A stretch of 64,000 nucleotides of DNA from Variovorax ginsengisoli (GTDB taxonomy: Bacteria; Pseudomonadota; Gammaproteobacteria; Burkholderiales; Burkholderiaceae_C), in NCBI RefSeq assembly GCF_006438845.1, contig NZ_RCZJ01000003.1:154353-218352 (forward strand), read 5' to 3'. The notes under the pieces are model-generated. The model had not been told where the DNA came from and made no database searches. It saw only the letters and a program-made list of their open reading frames with translations. Shown piece by piece: positions 39,479 through 50,011 of this stretch (position 1 is its first letter; each line of letters opens with the position of its first letter). Both the position numbers and the translations under genes were made by a program.

Positions 39479-39500
39479 CACAGCGCGCGGACGCGCTGTG
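39479..39500 (-). other. Strong stem-loop between iscR and iscS
   Basis: CACAGCGCG-cgga-CGCGCTGTG is a perfect nine-base stem with a four-base loop, five bases after the iscR stop. There is no U-tract, so mRNA processing or protection of the iscR 3' end is more likely than termination. Confidence 0.6.
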
Positions 39501-39505
39501 GCGCA

Positions 39506-40042
39506 TCAAGACTTGGCGAAGACGTTGCCCAGGGCGAATACCGAATTCGGTGCATTCACACGGATGGGCTTGACCACCGGCTGGCTGGAAATGGCGCGCT
39601 TGATAGCCGGCTTGTTCTCGATCTGCACGCCCTTGGCGATCTGATCGTCGACCAGCTTCTGCAGCGTGACCGAATCCAAAAACTCCACCATTCGCTGGTT
39701 CAGCGATGCCCAGAGTTCGTGCGTCATGCAGCGGCCGGCTTCACCCAGACAATTTTCCTTGCCGCCGCAATGGGTGGCGTCGATCGGCTCGTCGACGGAC
39801 ACGATGATGTCGGCCACCGTGATGTCGGCTGCTTTGCGCCCAAGGCTATAGCCGCCGCCCGGGCCACGGGTCGACTCGACAAGCTCGTGGCGGCGCAGCT
39901 TGCCGAAGAGCTGTTCCAGATAGGACAACGAAATCTGCTGGCGCTGGCTGATCGCCGCCAGCGTGACCGGGCCGGTGTTCTGGCGGAGGGCCAGATCGAT
40001 CATGGCGGTGACCGCAAAACGACCTTTGGTAGTGAGACGCAT
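39506..40042 (-). CDS. iscR: Fe-S regulator IscR (Rrf2 family)
   Basis: A 178-residue Rrf2 regulator. The N-terminal winged helix (MRLTTKGRFAVTAMIDLA, ISLSYLEQLFGKLRR, GPGGGYSLGR) binds DNA, and the [2Fe-2S] ligands are Cys92, Cys98 and Cys105 in HCGGKENCLGEAGRC. The holo-protein represses the isc operon, and apo-IscR acts on a second site class in the model family. The start at ATG 40042 is preceded by AAGGAG. It leads the isc operon. Confidence 0.96.
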   Translation of the reverse strand: MRLTTKGRFAVTAMIDLALRQNTGPVTLAAISQRQQISLSYLEQLFGKLRRHELVESTRGPGGGYSLGRKAADITVADIIVSVDEPIDATHCGGKENCLGEAGRCMTHELWASLNQRMVEFLDSVTLQKLVDDQIAKGVQIENKPAIKRAISSQPVVKPIRVNAPNSVFALGNVFAKS

Positions 40043-40152
40043 CGCAAGCTCCTTGTGTGCTCGTAAAGTGACGCCGAAGCCGAAGCCCGGCGGCGTGGTC
40101 TCCGCCCCTACCGACCTGCACCGCAAGGTGACGACCGGCCCTTCATCGCGAA

Positions 40153-40181
40153 GTATTCTTGTTGTTGACTGTTTCGCTCAA
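40153..40181 (-). promoter_or_regulatory. isc operon promoter with possible IscR site
   Basis: On the minus strand TTGAGC (40181-40176), a 17-base spacer and GAATAC (40158-40153) form a plausible sigma70 promoter. The spacer holds TTGA-N9-TCAA dyad symmetry and neighbouring ATACTTGA, which partly resembles type 1 IscR operators. The leader to iscR would be about 105 bases. The assignment rests on position and partial matches. Confidence 0.45.
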
Positions 40182-40235
40182 GTATAGCAGAAAGCCCTCC
40201 GTTGCGCTCGGGTAAACCCGGCACGCGGCAGTGGC

Positions 40236-42347
40236 CTACGTCAAGGCGATGTTGTCGCCCCCCGAAGCCCCGAAGGCCTGCTCTCGCAGGACAGCGAGCT
40301 GGTCGCGCACCCGCGCTGCCTTTTCGAACTCGAGATTGCGCGCGTGTTCCAGCATCAGCTTTTCGAGGCGCTTGATTTCACGAGCGACATCCTTCTCGCT
40401 CATGTCTTCGACCTTGGCGCGCTCGAGTTCGAGCTTGGCCATTTCCTTGCCCGTCTTCTCGCTGTAAACGCCATCGATCAGGTCGCGAACCTTCTTGACG
40501 ATGCTCCGGGGCGTGATGCCGTGCGCCTCGTTGTGCGCAATCTGCTTGGTGCGGCGCCGATCGGTTTCGTCGATCGCCTTCTTCATCGAATCCGTCATAC
40601 GGTCGGCATACAAGATGGCGCGCCCGTTCAAGTTTCGCGCCGCTCTGCCGATCGTCTGGATCAGGCTGCGCTCCGCGCGCAGGAAACCTTCCTTGTCAGC
40701 GTCGAGAATGGCCACCAACGACACCTCCGGGATGTCCAGGCCTTCGCGCAGAAGGTTGATGCCCACGAGCACATCGAATGTGCCAAGACGCAGATCTCGC
40801 AGGATCTCCACGCGTTCGACGGTGTCCACGTCGCTGTGCAGATAACGCACCTTCACACCGTTGTCGCCCAGGTAATCGGTCAACTGTTCGGCCATGCGCT
40901 TGGTCAAGGTCGTGATCAGCACCCGCTCGTTCTTGTCGACACGCAGCCGAATCTCGCCTAGCACGTCGTCGACCTGGTGCGTGGCGGGGCGCACCTCGAC
41001 CACCGGGTCGATCAGCCCGGTCGGCCGCACCAGCTGCTCGACGACGTTGCCCGCATGGTCCTTCTCGTATTGGGCCGGCGTGGCGGAGACGAAGATGCAT
41101 TGGCGCATTCGCCGCTCGAACTCCTCGAACTTCAGCGGCCGGTTGTCCATCGCGGAAGGCAAGCGAAAACCGTACTCGACCAGGGTCGTCTTCCGCGCGC
41201 GGTCGCCGTTGTACATGCCGCCGAGCTGGCCGATCATTTGATGGCTCTCGTCGAGAAACATCAGCGCGTCTTTGGGCAGGTAATCGGTCAGCGTGGCCGG
41301 CGGATCGCCCGGTGCGGCACCCGAAAGGTGCCGAGAATAGTTCTCGATGCCCTTGCAGTGCCCGATCTCGGCCAACATTTCCAGGTCGAAACGCGTACGT
41401 TGCTCCAGCCGCTGGGCTTCGACAAGCTTGCCTTGCCCGACGAACTCTTTGACGCGGTCGACCAACTCCAATTTGATCGTTTCAACCGCCGTCATCACCT
41501 TGTCGCGCGGCGTCACGTAATGGCTGGACGGGTAGATGGTGAAGCGCGGGATCTTCTGCCGGATGCGCCCGGTCAGCGGGTCGAACAACTGCAGCGACTC
41601 AATCTCGTCGTCGAACAGCTCGATGCGGATCGCGAGTTCGCTGTGTTCCGCCGGAAACACGTCGATGGTGTCGCCGCGCACGCGAAAAGTGCCGCGCGAG
41701 AAATCCTGCTCGTTGCGCGTGTACTGCATGCGGATCAGGCGCCCGATCACGTCGCGCTGCCCGATCTTGTCGCCGATGCGCATGATGAAGCGCATCTGGG
41801 TGTAGTCCTCCGGTGTGCCGATGCCGTAAATCGCGCTTACCGTGGCGACGATCACCGTGTCGCGCCGCTCCAGCACGCTCTTGGTGGCCGAAAGCCGCAT
41901 CTGCTCGATGTGCTCGTTGATCGAGCTGTCTTTCTCGATGAACAGATCCCTCTGCGGCACATACGCTTCCGGCTGGTAATAGTCGTAATAGCTGACGAAA
42001 TACTCGACCGCGTTCTTCGGAAAGAACTCCCGAAACTCGCTGTAGAGCTGCGCCGCCAAGGTCTTGTTGGGCGCAAAAACGATGGCCGGCCGGCCCATGC
42101 GGGCGATCACGTTGGCCATCGTGAATGTCTTGCCGGAGCCGGTCACGCCCAGCAGCGTCTGGAACACCTCGCCGTTCTCGACGCCCTCCACCAGGCCTTC
42201 GATCGCCGTCGGCTGGTCGCCGGCGGGCGGATAAGGCTGAAAAAGCTCGAACGGCGAGCCCGGAAAGGTGACGAACGTGCCCTCTTTCAGCGGCCCGACC
42301 GGGTCGGCGTGGGTGGATTCGGAGAGGGCTTCAGAAAGATCGGGCAT
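40236..42347 (-). CDS. uvrB: UvrABC excinuclease subunit B
   Basis: A 703-residue DNA-repair helicase-like protein. Walker A is [15 protein letters not shown], the beta-hairpin region contains [15 protein letters not shown], the DEAD-like box is MFLDESHQM, helicase motif VI is QTIGRAARN, and the C-terminal UVR domain (about 665-690) binds UvrC. It verifies damage and loads UvrC in nucleotide excision repair. The start ATG 42347 gives a short variable N-terminus. It is upstream of, and in the same direction as, iscR but separated by 193 bases. I found no convincing LexA box. Confidence 0.97.
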   Translation of the reverse strand: MPDLSEALSESTHADPVGPLKEGTFVTFPGSPFELFQPYPPAGDQPTAIEGLVEGVENGEVFQTLLGVTGSGKTFTMANVIARMGRPAIVFAPNKTLAAQLYSEFREFFPKNAVEYFVSYYDYYQPEAYVPQRDLFIEKDSSINEHIEQMRLSATKSVLERRDTVIVATVSAIYGIGTPEDYTQMRFIMRIGDKIGQRDVIGRLIRMQYTRNEQDFSRGTFRVRGDTIDVFPAEHSELAIRIELFDDEIESLQLFDPLTGRIRQKIPRFTIYPSSHYVTPRDKVMTAVETIKLELVDRVKEFVGQGKLVEAQRLEQRTRFDLEMLAEIGHCKGIENYSRHLSGAAPGDPPATLTDYLPKDALMFLDESHQMIGQLGGMYNGDRARKTTLVEYGFRLPSAMDNRPLKFEEFERRMRQCIFVSATPAQYEKDHAGNVVEQLVRPTGLIDPVVEVRPATHQVDDVLGEIRLRVDKNERVLITTLTKRMAEQLTDYLGDNGVKVRYLHSDVDTVERVEILRDLRLGTFDVLVGINLLREGLDIPEVSLVAILDADKEGFLRAERSLIQTIGRAARNLNGRAILYADRMTDSMKKAIDETDRRRTKQIAHNEAHGITPRSIVKKVRDLIDGVYSEKTGKEMAKLELERAKVEDMSEKDVAREIKRLEKLMLEHARNLEFEKAARVRDQLAVLREQAFGASGGDNIALT

Positions 42348-42417
42348 GGGCGGTCCGTACCAGGTGGCGGGCGGTCGGTAAAATTCAAGGCAACCGTAAA
42401 GCGTAATACAGCTTCCG

Positions 42418-42439
42418 GCCTCCAGCCAGAGGCGGTTTT
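42418..42439 (+). other. Leader hairpin upstream of the aminotransferase gene
   Basis: GCCTC-cagcca-GAGGC followed by GGTTTTC lies about 45 bases before the start codon, between a possible -10 (TAATAC, 42404-42409) and the gene. The position suits an attenuator, but the stem is only five bases. Confidence 0.3.
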
Positions 42440-42484
42440 CTTGCCCCGACCGCCGGCACTCCGATTCATCCAGAGGACTCCTTC

Positions 42485-43681
42485 ATGTCTATGTTCACCG
42501 CCGTCGAGATGGCGCCGCGCGACCCGATCCTTGGTCTCAACGAGCAATTTGCCGCCGACGGCAATCCGAAAAAGGTCAACCTTGGCGTCGGCGTGTATTA
42601 CGACGACAACGGCAAGCTGCCGCTGCTGGCCTGCGTGAAGGCGGCCGAAGAAGACATGATGAAGACGCCGACGGCCCGCGGCTACCTGCCGATCGACGGC
42701 ATCGTCGCCTATGACAACGCCGTGAAGGGCCTGGTCTTCGGCACCGACAGCGAGCCGGTCACCTCCGGCCGTGTCGCCACGATCCAGGCCATCGGTGGCA
42801 CCGGCGGGCTCAAGGTGGGCGCCGACTTCCTGAAGAAGCTCAGCCCCGACGCCAAGGTGCTGATCAGCGACCCGAGTTGGGAGAACCACCGCGCGCTGTT
42901 CACCCAGGCCGGCTTCGTGGTCGAAAGCTACCCCTACTACGACGCCGACAAGCGCGGTGTGAACTTCGACGGCATGCTGGCCGCGCTGAACGCCGCAGCG
43001 GCCGGCACCATCGTCGTGCTGCACGCCTGCTGCCACAACCCGACCGGTTACGACATCACGGCCGCGCAATGGGACCAGGTCATCGCCGCCGTCAAGGCCA
43101 AGAACCTGACGCCCTTCCTCGACATGGCCTACCAGGGCTTCGGCCACGGCATCGCGGAAGACGGCGCCGTGATCGGCAAGTTCGTCGACGCCGGCCTGAG
43201 CTTCTTCGTCTCCACGTCGTTCTCCAAGAGCTTCAGCCTGTATGGCGAACGCGTCGGCGCCCTGTCGGTGCTGTGCCAAGACAAGGACGAAGCCGCTCGC
43301 GTCCTGTCTCAACTGAAGATCGCGATCCGCACCAACTACAGCAACCCGCCGATCCACGGCGGCGCCGTGGTGGCCGCCGTGCTGAACGACCCGGCGCGCC
43401 GTGCAGTCTGGGAGAAGGAACTCGCCGAGATGCGCGTGCGCATCAAGGCGATGCGCCAGACGCTGGTCGACGGCCTGAAGGCGGCCGGCGTGAAGCAGGA
43501 CATGAGCTTCATCACCACGCAGATCGGCATGTTCAGCTACTCGGGCCTCACCAAGGACCAGATGGTGCGCCTGCGCAACGAATTCGGCGTGTACGGCACT
43601 GACACCGGGCGCATGTGCGTGGCCGCGCTGAACAGCAAGAACATCGACTACGTCTGCCAGAGCATCGCCAAGGTCATTTAA
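42485..43681 (+). CDS. tyrB: Aspartate/aromatic aminotransferase (class I)
   Basis: A 398-residue PLP aminotransferase of the AspC/TyrB subgroup. The N-terminal APRDPILGLNEQFAADGNPKKVNLGVGVYYDD is typical. The PLP Asp and Tyr lie in TPFLDMAYQGFGHG, the Schiff-base Lys in TSFSKSFSLYGERVG, and the substrate Arg in the C-terminal GRMCVAALN. It transfers amino groups between aspartate or aromatic amino acids and 2-oxoglutarate; aspC and tyrB cannot be told apart by eye. ATG 42485 is preceded by AGAGGA. It is divergent from uvrB. Confidence 0.9.
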   Translation: MSMFTAVEMAPRDPILGLNEQFAADGNPKKVNLGVGVYYDDNGKLPLLACVKAAEEDMMKTPTARGYLPIDGIVAYDNAVKGLVFGTDSEPVTSGRVATIQAIGGTGGLKVGADFLKKLSPDAKVLISDPSWENHRALFTQAGFVVESYPYYDADKRGVNFDGMLAALNAAAAGTIVVLHACCHNPTGYDITAAQWDQVIAAVKAKNLTPFLDMAYQGFGHGIAEDGAVIGKFVDAGLSFFVSTSFSKSFSLYGERVGALSVLCQDKDEAARVLSQLKIAIRTNYSNPPIHGGAVVAAVLNDPARRAVWEKELAEMRVRIKAMRQTLVDGLKAAGVKQDMSFITTQIGMFSYSGLTKDQMVRLRNEFGVYGTDTGRMCVAALNSKNIDYVCQSIAKVI

Positions 43682-43706
43682 GCCGACAAAGTGACAGTCG
43701 AGGGAC

Positions 43707-43732
43707 GGGCTTAGGGTTCGGACCCTACGCCC
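43707..43732 (+). terminator. Stem-loop after the aminotransferase gene
   Basis: GGGCTT-AGGGT-TCGG-ACCCT-ACGCCC forms an 11-base stem with one mismatch and a four-base loop, 26 bases after the stop. There is no T-run, but the stem is strong. Confidence 0.5.
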
Positions 43733-43754
43733 GAACCCTGGTTCTGCCGATATA

Positions 43755-43765
43755 TTGCAGTGCAA
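43755..43765. promoter_or_regulatory. TTGC-N3-GCAA palindrome upstream of phaZ (candidate PhaR site)
   Basis: TTGCAGTGCAA is a perfect palindrome with one central base. It overlaps a TATATT hexamer (43751-43756) that may be the phaZ -10. The same TTGC-N3-GCAA pattern occurs upstream of phbB. PHA regulators of the PhaR type bind TGC/GCA-rich palindromes; the assignment is inference. Confidence 0.45.
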
Positions 43766-43787
43766 CAACCAGCCCTCCAGGGATCAC

Positions 43788-45263
43788 ATGCTCTATCACC
43801 TTTATGAAGCCCAGCGGTCTCTGATGGAACCGCTGACAGACTTTGCCCAGGCCGCGGCCAAGCTCTTCAGCAACGGCACGTCGCCGCTGTCGCACACGCC
43901 CATGGCCCAGCGCATGGCCGCTGGCTACGACTTGCTCTATCGCCTGGGCAAGGACTACGAGAAGCCGGAATTCGGCATCACGTCGGTCGACGTTGACGGC
44001 AACAATGTGGTCATCCAGGAAGCGATCGCGCTCGACAAGCCCTTCTGCGAGCTGCGCCGCTTCAAGCGTTTCACCGACGACCCCACCACGCTCCAGCTGC
44101 TGAAGACGCAGCCCGTGGTGCTGATCGTGGCGCCGTTGTCGGGCCACTACGCCACGCTGCTGCGCGACACGGTGCGAACCATGTTGAAGGACCACAAGGT
44201 CTACATCACCGACTGGAAGAATGCCCGGACGGTGCCGACGTCCGAAGGTGCCTTCCACCTCGACGACTACATCCACTACGTCGAGGACTTCATCCGCCAC
44301 CTGCAGGCCGAATACGGCAACTGTCACGTGATCAGTGTCTGCCAGCCCACGGTGCCGGTGCTGGCGGCCGTGTCGCTCATGGCCAGCCGCGGTGAGCAGA
44401 CGCCCCTGTCGATGACGATGATGGGCGGCCCGATCGACGCACGCAAATCGCCCACGGCGGTCAACAACCTCGCGATGAACAAGAGCTTCGAGTGGTTCGA
44501 GAACAACGTGATCTACCGCGTTCCCGAGAACTTCCCGGGCGCCGGCCGCCGCGTGTACCCGGGCTTCCTGCAACACACCGGCTTTGTCGCGATGAACCCC
44601 GACCGGCACGCGACCAGCCACTACGACTACTTCAAGGACCTGATCAAAGGCGACGACACCAGTGTCGAGGCGCACCGCAAGTTCTACGACGAGTACAACG
44701 CCGTGCTCGACATGGATGCCGACTACTACCTCGAGACGATCCGCGTCGTGTTCCAAGAATGCCTGCTCGTGCACGGCACCTGGGACGTGCGAAATGCCGA
44801 CGGATCGATCGAACGGGTCAAGCCGCAAGACATCACCGGCAGTGCGATGCTCACGGTCGAAGGCGAGCTCGACGACATTTCCGGCTCGGGTCAGACGCAA
44901 GCCGCTCACGACCTGTGCACCGGCATCCCGAAGACGATGCGCCAGCACTACGAAGTCCAGGGTGCTGGTCACTACGGGATCTTCAGTGGTCGCCGCTGGC
45001 GCGATCTGGTGTACCCCCAGCTCTTGGCCTTCATCGCCGCACACGACGCGCCGCAGAAGCGCGCCGTGGCATTGGCACCGGCGGCCGTGACGGCCGAGGA
45101 CACCGTCATCGCCAAGCCTGCACGCCGCAGCGGCGCGGCGCCGGCTGGAAAAGCGCACCGACCTGCGGTAAGCGCTGCTGCGAAAGCACCGGTGAAAGCT
45201 GCTCCGAAGACGCCCGCACGCAAGTCCGTCGCCTCGGCCCGACGAGGCGCTTCCCAGAGCTGA
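43788..45263 (+). CDS. phaZ: Intracellular poly(3-hydroxybutyrate) depolymerase
   Basis: A 491-residue intracellular PHB depolymerase of the Ralstonia PhaZ type, lacking a signal peptide. The nucleophile is a Cys (about 185) in HVISVCQPTVPVLAA in place of the lipase-box Ser, with a later Asp and a His in QGAGHYGIFSGRRWRD. It hydrolyses granule PHB to hydroxybutyrate oligomers. After about residue 430 comes a 60-residue Ala/Lys/Pro/Arg-rich tail (KAPVKAAPKTPARKS) resembling histone H1-like tails. The start at ATG 43788 (MLYHLYEAQ) matches the family. One base separates it from the ferredoxin gene downstream. Confidence 0.93.
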   Translation: MLYHLYEAQRSLMEPLTDFAQAAAKLFSNGTSPLSHTPMAQRMAAGYDLLYRLGKDYEKPEFGITSVDVDGNNVVIQEAIALDKPFCELRRFKRFTDDPTTLQLLKTQPVVLIVAPLSGHYATLLRDTVRTMLKDHKVYITDWKNARTVPTSEGAFHLDDYIHYVEDFIRHLQAEYGNCHVISVCQPTVPVLAAVSLMASRGEQTPLSMTMMGGPIDARKSPTAVNNLAMNKSFEWFENNVIYRVPENFPGAGRRVYPGFLQHTGFVAMNPDRHATSHYDYFKDLIKGDDTSVEAHRKFYDEYNAVLDMDADYYLETIRVVFQECLLVHGTWDVRNADGSIERVKPQDITGSAMLTVEGELDDISGSGQTQAAHDLCTGIPKTMRQHYEVQGAGHYGIFSGRRWRDLVYPQLLAFIAAHDAPQKRAVALAPAAVTAEDTVIAKPARRSGAAPAGKAHRPAVSAAAKAPVKAAPKTPARKSVASARRGASQS

Positions 45264-45264
45264 C

Positions 45265-45873
45265 ATGACCGTTTCCGTCGCGCTCGCAGCGCGCCTTCAT
45301 GAGGTATTGCCACAAACGCAGTGCACGCGTTGCGGCTATCCCGATTGCCAGGCCTATGCCGATGCGATCGCGCACGAGAACGAGGCAATCAACCGCTGCC
45401 CGCCCGGCGGCGCCGAAGGGGTCGAGCGTCTCGCCGCGCTGACCGGCACGCCGGTGCTGCCGCTCGACCCCGCGTGCGGCCACGAAGGCCCACGTGCCAT
45501 GGCGGTGATCGACGAGGCTTGGTGCATCGGCTGCACGCTGTGTCTCGATGCCTGTCCAACCGACGCTATCGTCGGCATCCATAAGCGCATGCACACGGTC
45601 ATCGAAGCGCATTGCACCGGTTGCGAACTGTGCATTCCGGTGTGCCCCGTCGACTGCATCGCGCTTGAGAACGAAACGCCTGGCCGCACCGGCTGGCAAG
45701 CCTGGTCGAAAGTGCAGGCCGATGCGGCCCTGGCGCGCTACACCGTCCACCAGCAGCGCCGTACCACGCAGGCCGAAGTCGCAGCCCCTGCCGTTACCGC
45801 GCCCGATGCGGACGCGCGCAAGCGCTCCATCGTCGACGCCGCGCTGGCCCGCGCCCGCAACGCGAAGCGCTGA
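45265..45873 (+). CDS. rsxB: RsxB/RnfB-like polyferredoxin
   Basis: A 202-residue protein with the RnfB Fe-S layout: a 4Fe-4S domain CTRCGYPDCQAYADAI plus RCPPGG near the N-terminus, then two ferredoxin 4Fe-4S motifs, CIGCTLCLDACPTDA and CTGCELCIPVCPVDC. The hydrophobic N-terminal anchor of full RnfB is missing and no other rnf/rsx genes are nearby, so it is probably a soluble electron carrier instead of part of a membrane Rnf complex. The C-terminus is an Ala/Arg-rich helix. It starts one base after the phaZ stop and is thus probably co-translated. Confidence 0.87.
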   Translation: MTVSVALAARLHEVLPQTQCTRCGYPDCQAYADAIAHENEAINRCPPGGAEGVERLAALTGTPVLPLDPACGHEGPRAMAVIDEAWCIGCTLCLDACPTDAIVGIHKRMHTVIEAHCTGCELCIPVCPVDCIALENETPGRTGWQAWSKVQADAALARYTVHQQRRTTQAEVAAPAVTAPDADARKRSIVDAALARARNAKR

Positions 45874-45885
45874 CCGACTCAGCGC
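45867..45885. terminator. Convergent stem-loop with both stop codons in its arms
   Basis: GCGCTGA-CCGAC-TCAGCGC is a perfect seven-base inverted repeat. The rsxB TGA and the VOC-gene TGA (minus strand) form the inner parts of the arms. It could act as a bidirectional terminator, though no T-run is present. Confidence 0.5.
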
Positions 45886-46373
45886 GGTGCTGCGGCCAGC
45901 GCGGCGAAGGCCTTCACGACCTCGGGCGGCGCCTGCACCATTTCGATCAGCACGCCTTCGCCGCCGATCGGAAACTCGTCGTTCGCCTTCGGGTGCAGGA
46001 AGCAGATGTCGAAGCCTGCGGCTCCCTGGCGGATGCCGCCCGGCGCGAAGCGCACGCCCTGCGCCGTGAGCCACTCGACCGCCCGGGGCAGGTCGTCGAT
46101 CCACAGGCCCACATGGTTGAGTGGCGTGGCGTGCACCGCGGGTTTCTTGTCCGGATCGAGCGGCTGCATCAGGTCGACTTCGACCTTGAACGGCCCGACG
46201 CCCATGGCGCAGATGTCCTCGTCGACGTTCTCGCGCTCGCTCTTGAACGTGCCCGTGACTTCAAGTCCGAGCATGTCGACCCACAACTTCTGAAGGCGCA
46301 GCTTGTCGGGGCCGCCGATGGCGATCTGCTGGATGCCCAGCACCTTGAAGGGACGTGTCATGCCGGCAGCCAT
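45879..46373 (-). CDS. VOC-family protein, candidate methylmalonyl-CoA epimerase
   Basis: A 164-residue vicinal-oxygen-chelate protein with two beta-alpha-beta-beta-beta modules (about 12-75 and 85-155). Putative metal ligands are the Glu in FKVEVDL, His in LNHVGLWID and Glu in VLIEMVQ; the first ligand position, normally His in epimerases, reads Gln16 (GIQQIAIGG). It is the last gene of the propionyl-CoA carboxylase/methylmalonyl-CoA mutase operon, where an epimerase is needed to link (S)- and (R)-methylmalonyl-CoA. Its ATG at 46373 overlaps the pccA stop (TGATG); MTRPFKV five codons later is an alternative start. Family is secure; the epimerase role is inference. Confidence 0.75.
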   Translation of the reverse strand: MAAGMTRPFKVLGIQQIAIGGPDKLRLQKLWVDMLGLEVTGTFKSERENVDEDICAMGVGPFKVEVDLMQPLDPDKKPAVHATPLNHVGLWIDDLPRAVEWLTAQGVRFAPGGIRQGAAGFDICFLHPKANDEFPIGGEGVLIEMVQAPPEVVKAFAALAAAPR

Positions 46374-48421
46374 CAGACGAATTCCAGAATGACCTGATCG
46401 ACCGCGAGCGACTCGCCCTTGGCCGCGGAAATGGTGCCGACCACGCCGTCCTGCGTGGCGAACAGCACGTTCTCCATCTTCATCGCCTCGATCACCGCGA
46501 GCTTTTCGCCGGCCTGCACCTGTTGGCCGGGCTGCACGGCGACCTCGACCAGCAAGCCAGGCATCGGCGACATCAGGAACTTGCTCAGGTCCGGCGGCGC
46601 CTTGTAGGGCATCAGCTTCTGCAGCCGCGCACCCAGCGGCGACAGCACCATCGCCTCGATCTGCGTGCCGTTGTGCGAGACGCGCAAGGCCAGGGGGTTC
46701 TTCCCGGCGCCGCGTTCGACCTGGGCGACGAAGGGCTTGTCGTTGACCACGCCTTCGACCCGCACCGCGCCGAGCGAAATGCTGCTGCCGATCTTGTACG
46801 TCTTGTCGCCGACCTGCACCGCGCTCGAACCGGTTGCGCCCTTGAAGTCCGTCATCGACACCGGCGTGTGCTGGTGCTCTCCCTTCGCGTCGAGCGTGAC
46901 CACGACGAACTGCTCGGCGATCTTCACGCCGTGGCCCGCAAGCTGCCCGCTGATGCCCGAGGCGCGCGCACGGTAGCGCCGGTGCATGAAAGCCGCCAGC
47001 GCGACGAGAAAACTCGGGTCGTCGTGCGGCACGTCTTCCGCGTGGAAGCCCTGACCGTAATGCTCGGCGATGAAGCCGGTGTTGAAGTCGCCGGCAACGA
47101 ACTTCGGGTGCGCGAGCAGTGCCGCCTGGAACGGGATGTTGCTGCTCACGCCGCGGATCACGAAGCCATTGAGCGCCTCGCGCATCAACGCGATCGCATG
47201 CGCGCGGTCCTTCCCGTGCACGATCAGCTTGGCGATCATCGAGTCGTAGAACATCGGGATCTCGCCGCCGTCGTACACGCCGGTGTCGACCCGCACGCCG
47301 TACAGGTGCTCGGTGTCGGCCGAGAACATGGTCTCCTTCGGCGGCTGGAATTTCACCAGACGACCGGTCGACGGCAGGAAGTTGCGGAACGGGTCTTCGG
47401 CATTGATGCGGCACTCGATGGCCCAGCCGCTGCGCTGCACGTCGGCTTGCTTCCATGGCAACGGCTCGCCCGCCGCGACACGGATCATCAGCTCGACCAG
47501 GTCCAGGCCGGTGATGCACTCGGTCACCGGGTGCTCGACCTGCAGGCGCGTGTTCATCTCGAGGAAGTAGAAGTCCTGGTTCTTGCCGACCACGAACTCG
47601 ACCGTGCCGGCGCTCTGGTACTTCACGGCCTTGGCCAGTTGCACTGCCTGCTCGCCCATCGCGCGTCGCGTCTCGTCACTGATGAAGGGCGAAGGCGCCT
47701 CTTCGATGACCTTCTGGTGCCGGCGCTGGATGGAGCACTCGCGCTCGTTCAGGTAGATCACGTTGCCCTGCGAGTCGCCCAGCACCTGGATCTCGATGTG
47801 CCGGGGCTGCTCGACGAACTTCTCGATGAAGATGCGGTCGTCGCCGAAGGAGTTGCGCGCTTCGTTCTGGCAGGCCGTGAACCCCTCGAGCGCCTCCTTG
47901 TCGTTGAAGGCCACACGCAGGCCCTTGCCGCCGCCGCCGGCCGAAGCCTTGATCATCACGGGGTAACCGATGTCCTTGGCGATCTGCACCGCGCGCTCGG
48001 CCGATTCGATGGCTTCGTTCCAGCCCGGAATCGTGTTGACCTTGGCCTCGTTCGCGAGCTTCTTGGACGCGATCTTGTCGCCCATCGCCGCGATCGAATA
48101 GTGCTTGGGACCGATGAAGACGATGCCCTCTTCCTCGACCTTGCGCGCGAAGGCCTCGTTCTCCGACAGGAAGCCGTAGCCCGGGTGGACTGCCTCTGCG
48201 CCGGTCTTCTTGCACGCCGCGATGATGCGGTCGGCCTGCAGGTAGCTGTCGCGGCTGGCTGAGCCGCCGATGTGCACAGCCTCGTCGGCCAACTCGACAT
48301 GACGGGCGTCCTTGTCGGCGTCGGAATACACGGCCACCGTGAGGATGCCCATCTTCTTGGCGGTCTTGATGACGCGGCAGGCGATTTCACCGCGGTTCGC
48401 AATGAGAATTTTCTTGAACAT
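46373..48421 (-). CDS. pccA: Propionyl-CoA carboxylase, biotin carboxylase/carrier subunit
   Basis: A 682-residue subunit with biotin carboxylase domains (residues 1-450: [21 protein letters not shown]-grasp [29 protein letters not shown]), a linking BT-like region, and a C-terminal biotin domain with biotinylated Lys at about 648 in EAMKMEN. It carboxylates biotin and works with PccB to make methylmalonyl-CoA. The start at ATG 48421 is 17 bases after pccB. Acetyl-CoA or methylcrotonyl-CoA carboxylase subunits look alike; the mutase in the operon favours propionyl-CoA. Confidence 0.92.
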   Translation of the reverse strand: MFKKILIANRGEIACRVIKTAKKMGILTVAVYSDADKDARHVELADEAVHIGGSASRDSYLQADRIIAACKKTGAEAVHPGYGFLSENEAFARKVEEEGIVFIGPKHYSIAAMGDKIASKKLANEAKVNTIPGWNEAIESAERAVQIAKDIGYPVMIKASAGGGGKGLRVAFNDKEALEGFTACQNEARNSFGDDRIFIEKFVEQPRHIEIQVLGDSQGNVIYLNERECSIQRRHQKVIEEAPSPFISDETRRAMGEQAVQLAKAVKYQSAGTVEFVVGKNQDFYFLEMNTRLQVEHPVTECITGLDLVELMIRVAAGEPLPWKQADVQRSGWAIECRINAEDPFRNFLPSTGRLVKFQPPKETMFSADTEHLYGVRVDTGVYDGGEIPMFYDSMIAKLIVHGKDRAHAIALMREALNGFVIRGVSSNIPFQAALLAHPKFVAGDFNTGFIAEHYGQGFHAEDVPHDDPSFLVALAAFMHRRYRARASGISGQLAGHGVKIAEQFVVVTLDAKGEHQHTPVSMTDFKGATGSSAVQVGDKTYKIGSSISLGAVRVEGVVNDKPFVAQVERGAGKNPLALRVSHNGTQIEAMVLSPLGARLQKLMPYKAPPDLSKFLMSPMPGLLVEVAVQPGQQVQAGEKLAVIEAMKMENVLFATQDGVVGTISAAKGESLAVDQVILEFV

Positions 48422-48438
48422 GTTCTTGTTCTCCGTGC

Positions 48439-49971
<1,533 letters not shown>

Positions 49972-50011
49972 GGCATTCAGTCTGGAAGATGAATCGGAAA
50001 AGGCTTGGATA

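Noticed and set aside
40209-40220. CGGGTAAACCCG as a uvrB terminator
   Set aside because: The stem has a two-base loop and no U-tract, so intrinsic termination is not supported.
42348-42420. A LexA box in the uvrB promoter region
   Set aside because: A CTG near the start of the region lacks a correctly spaced CAG with the AT-rich core; not a convincing SOS site.
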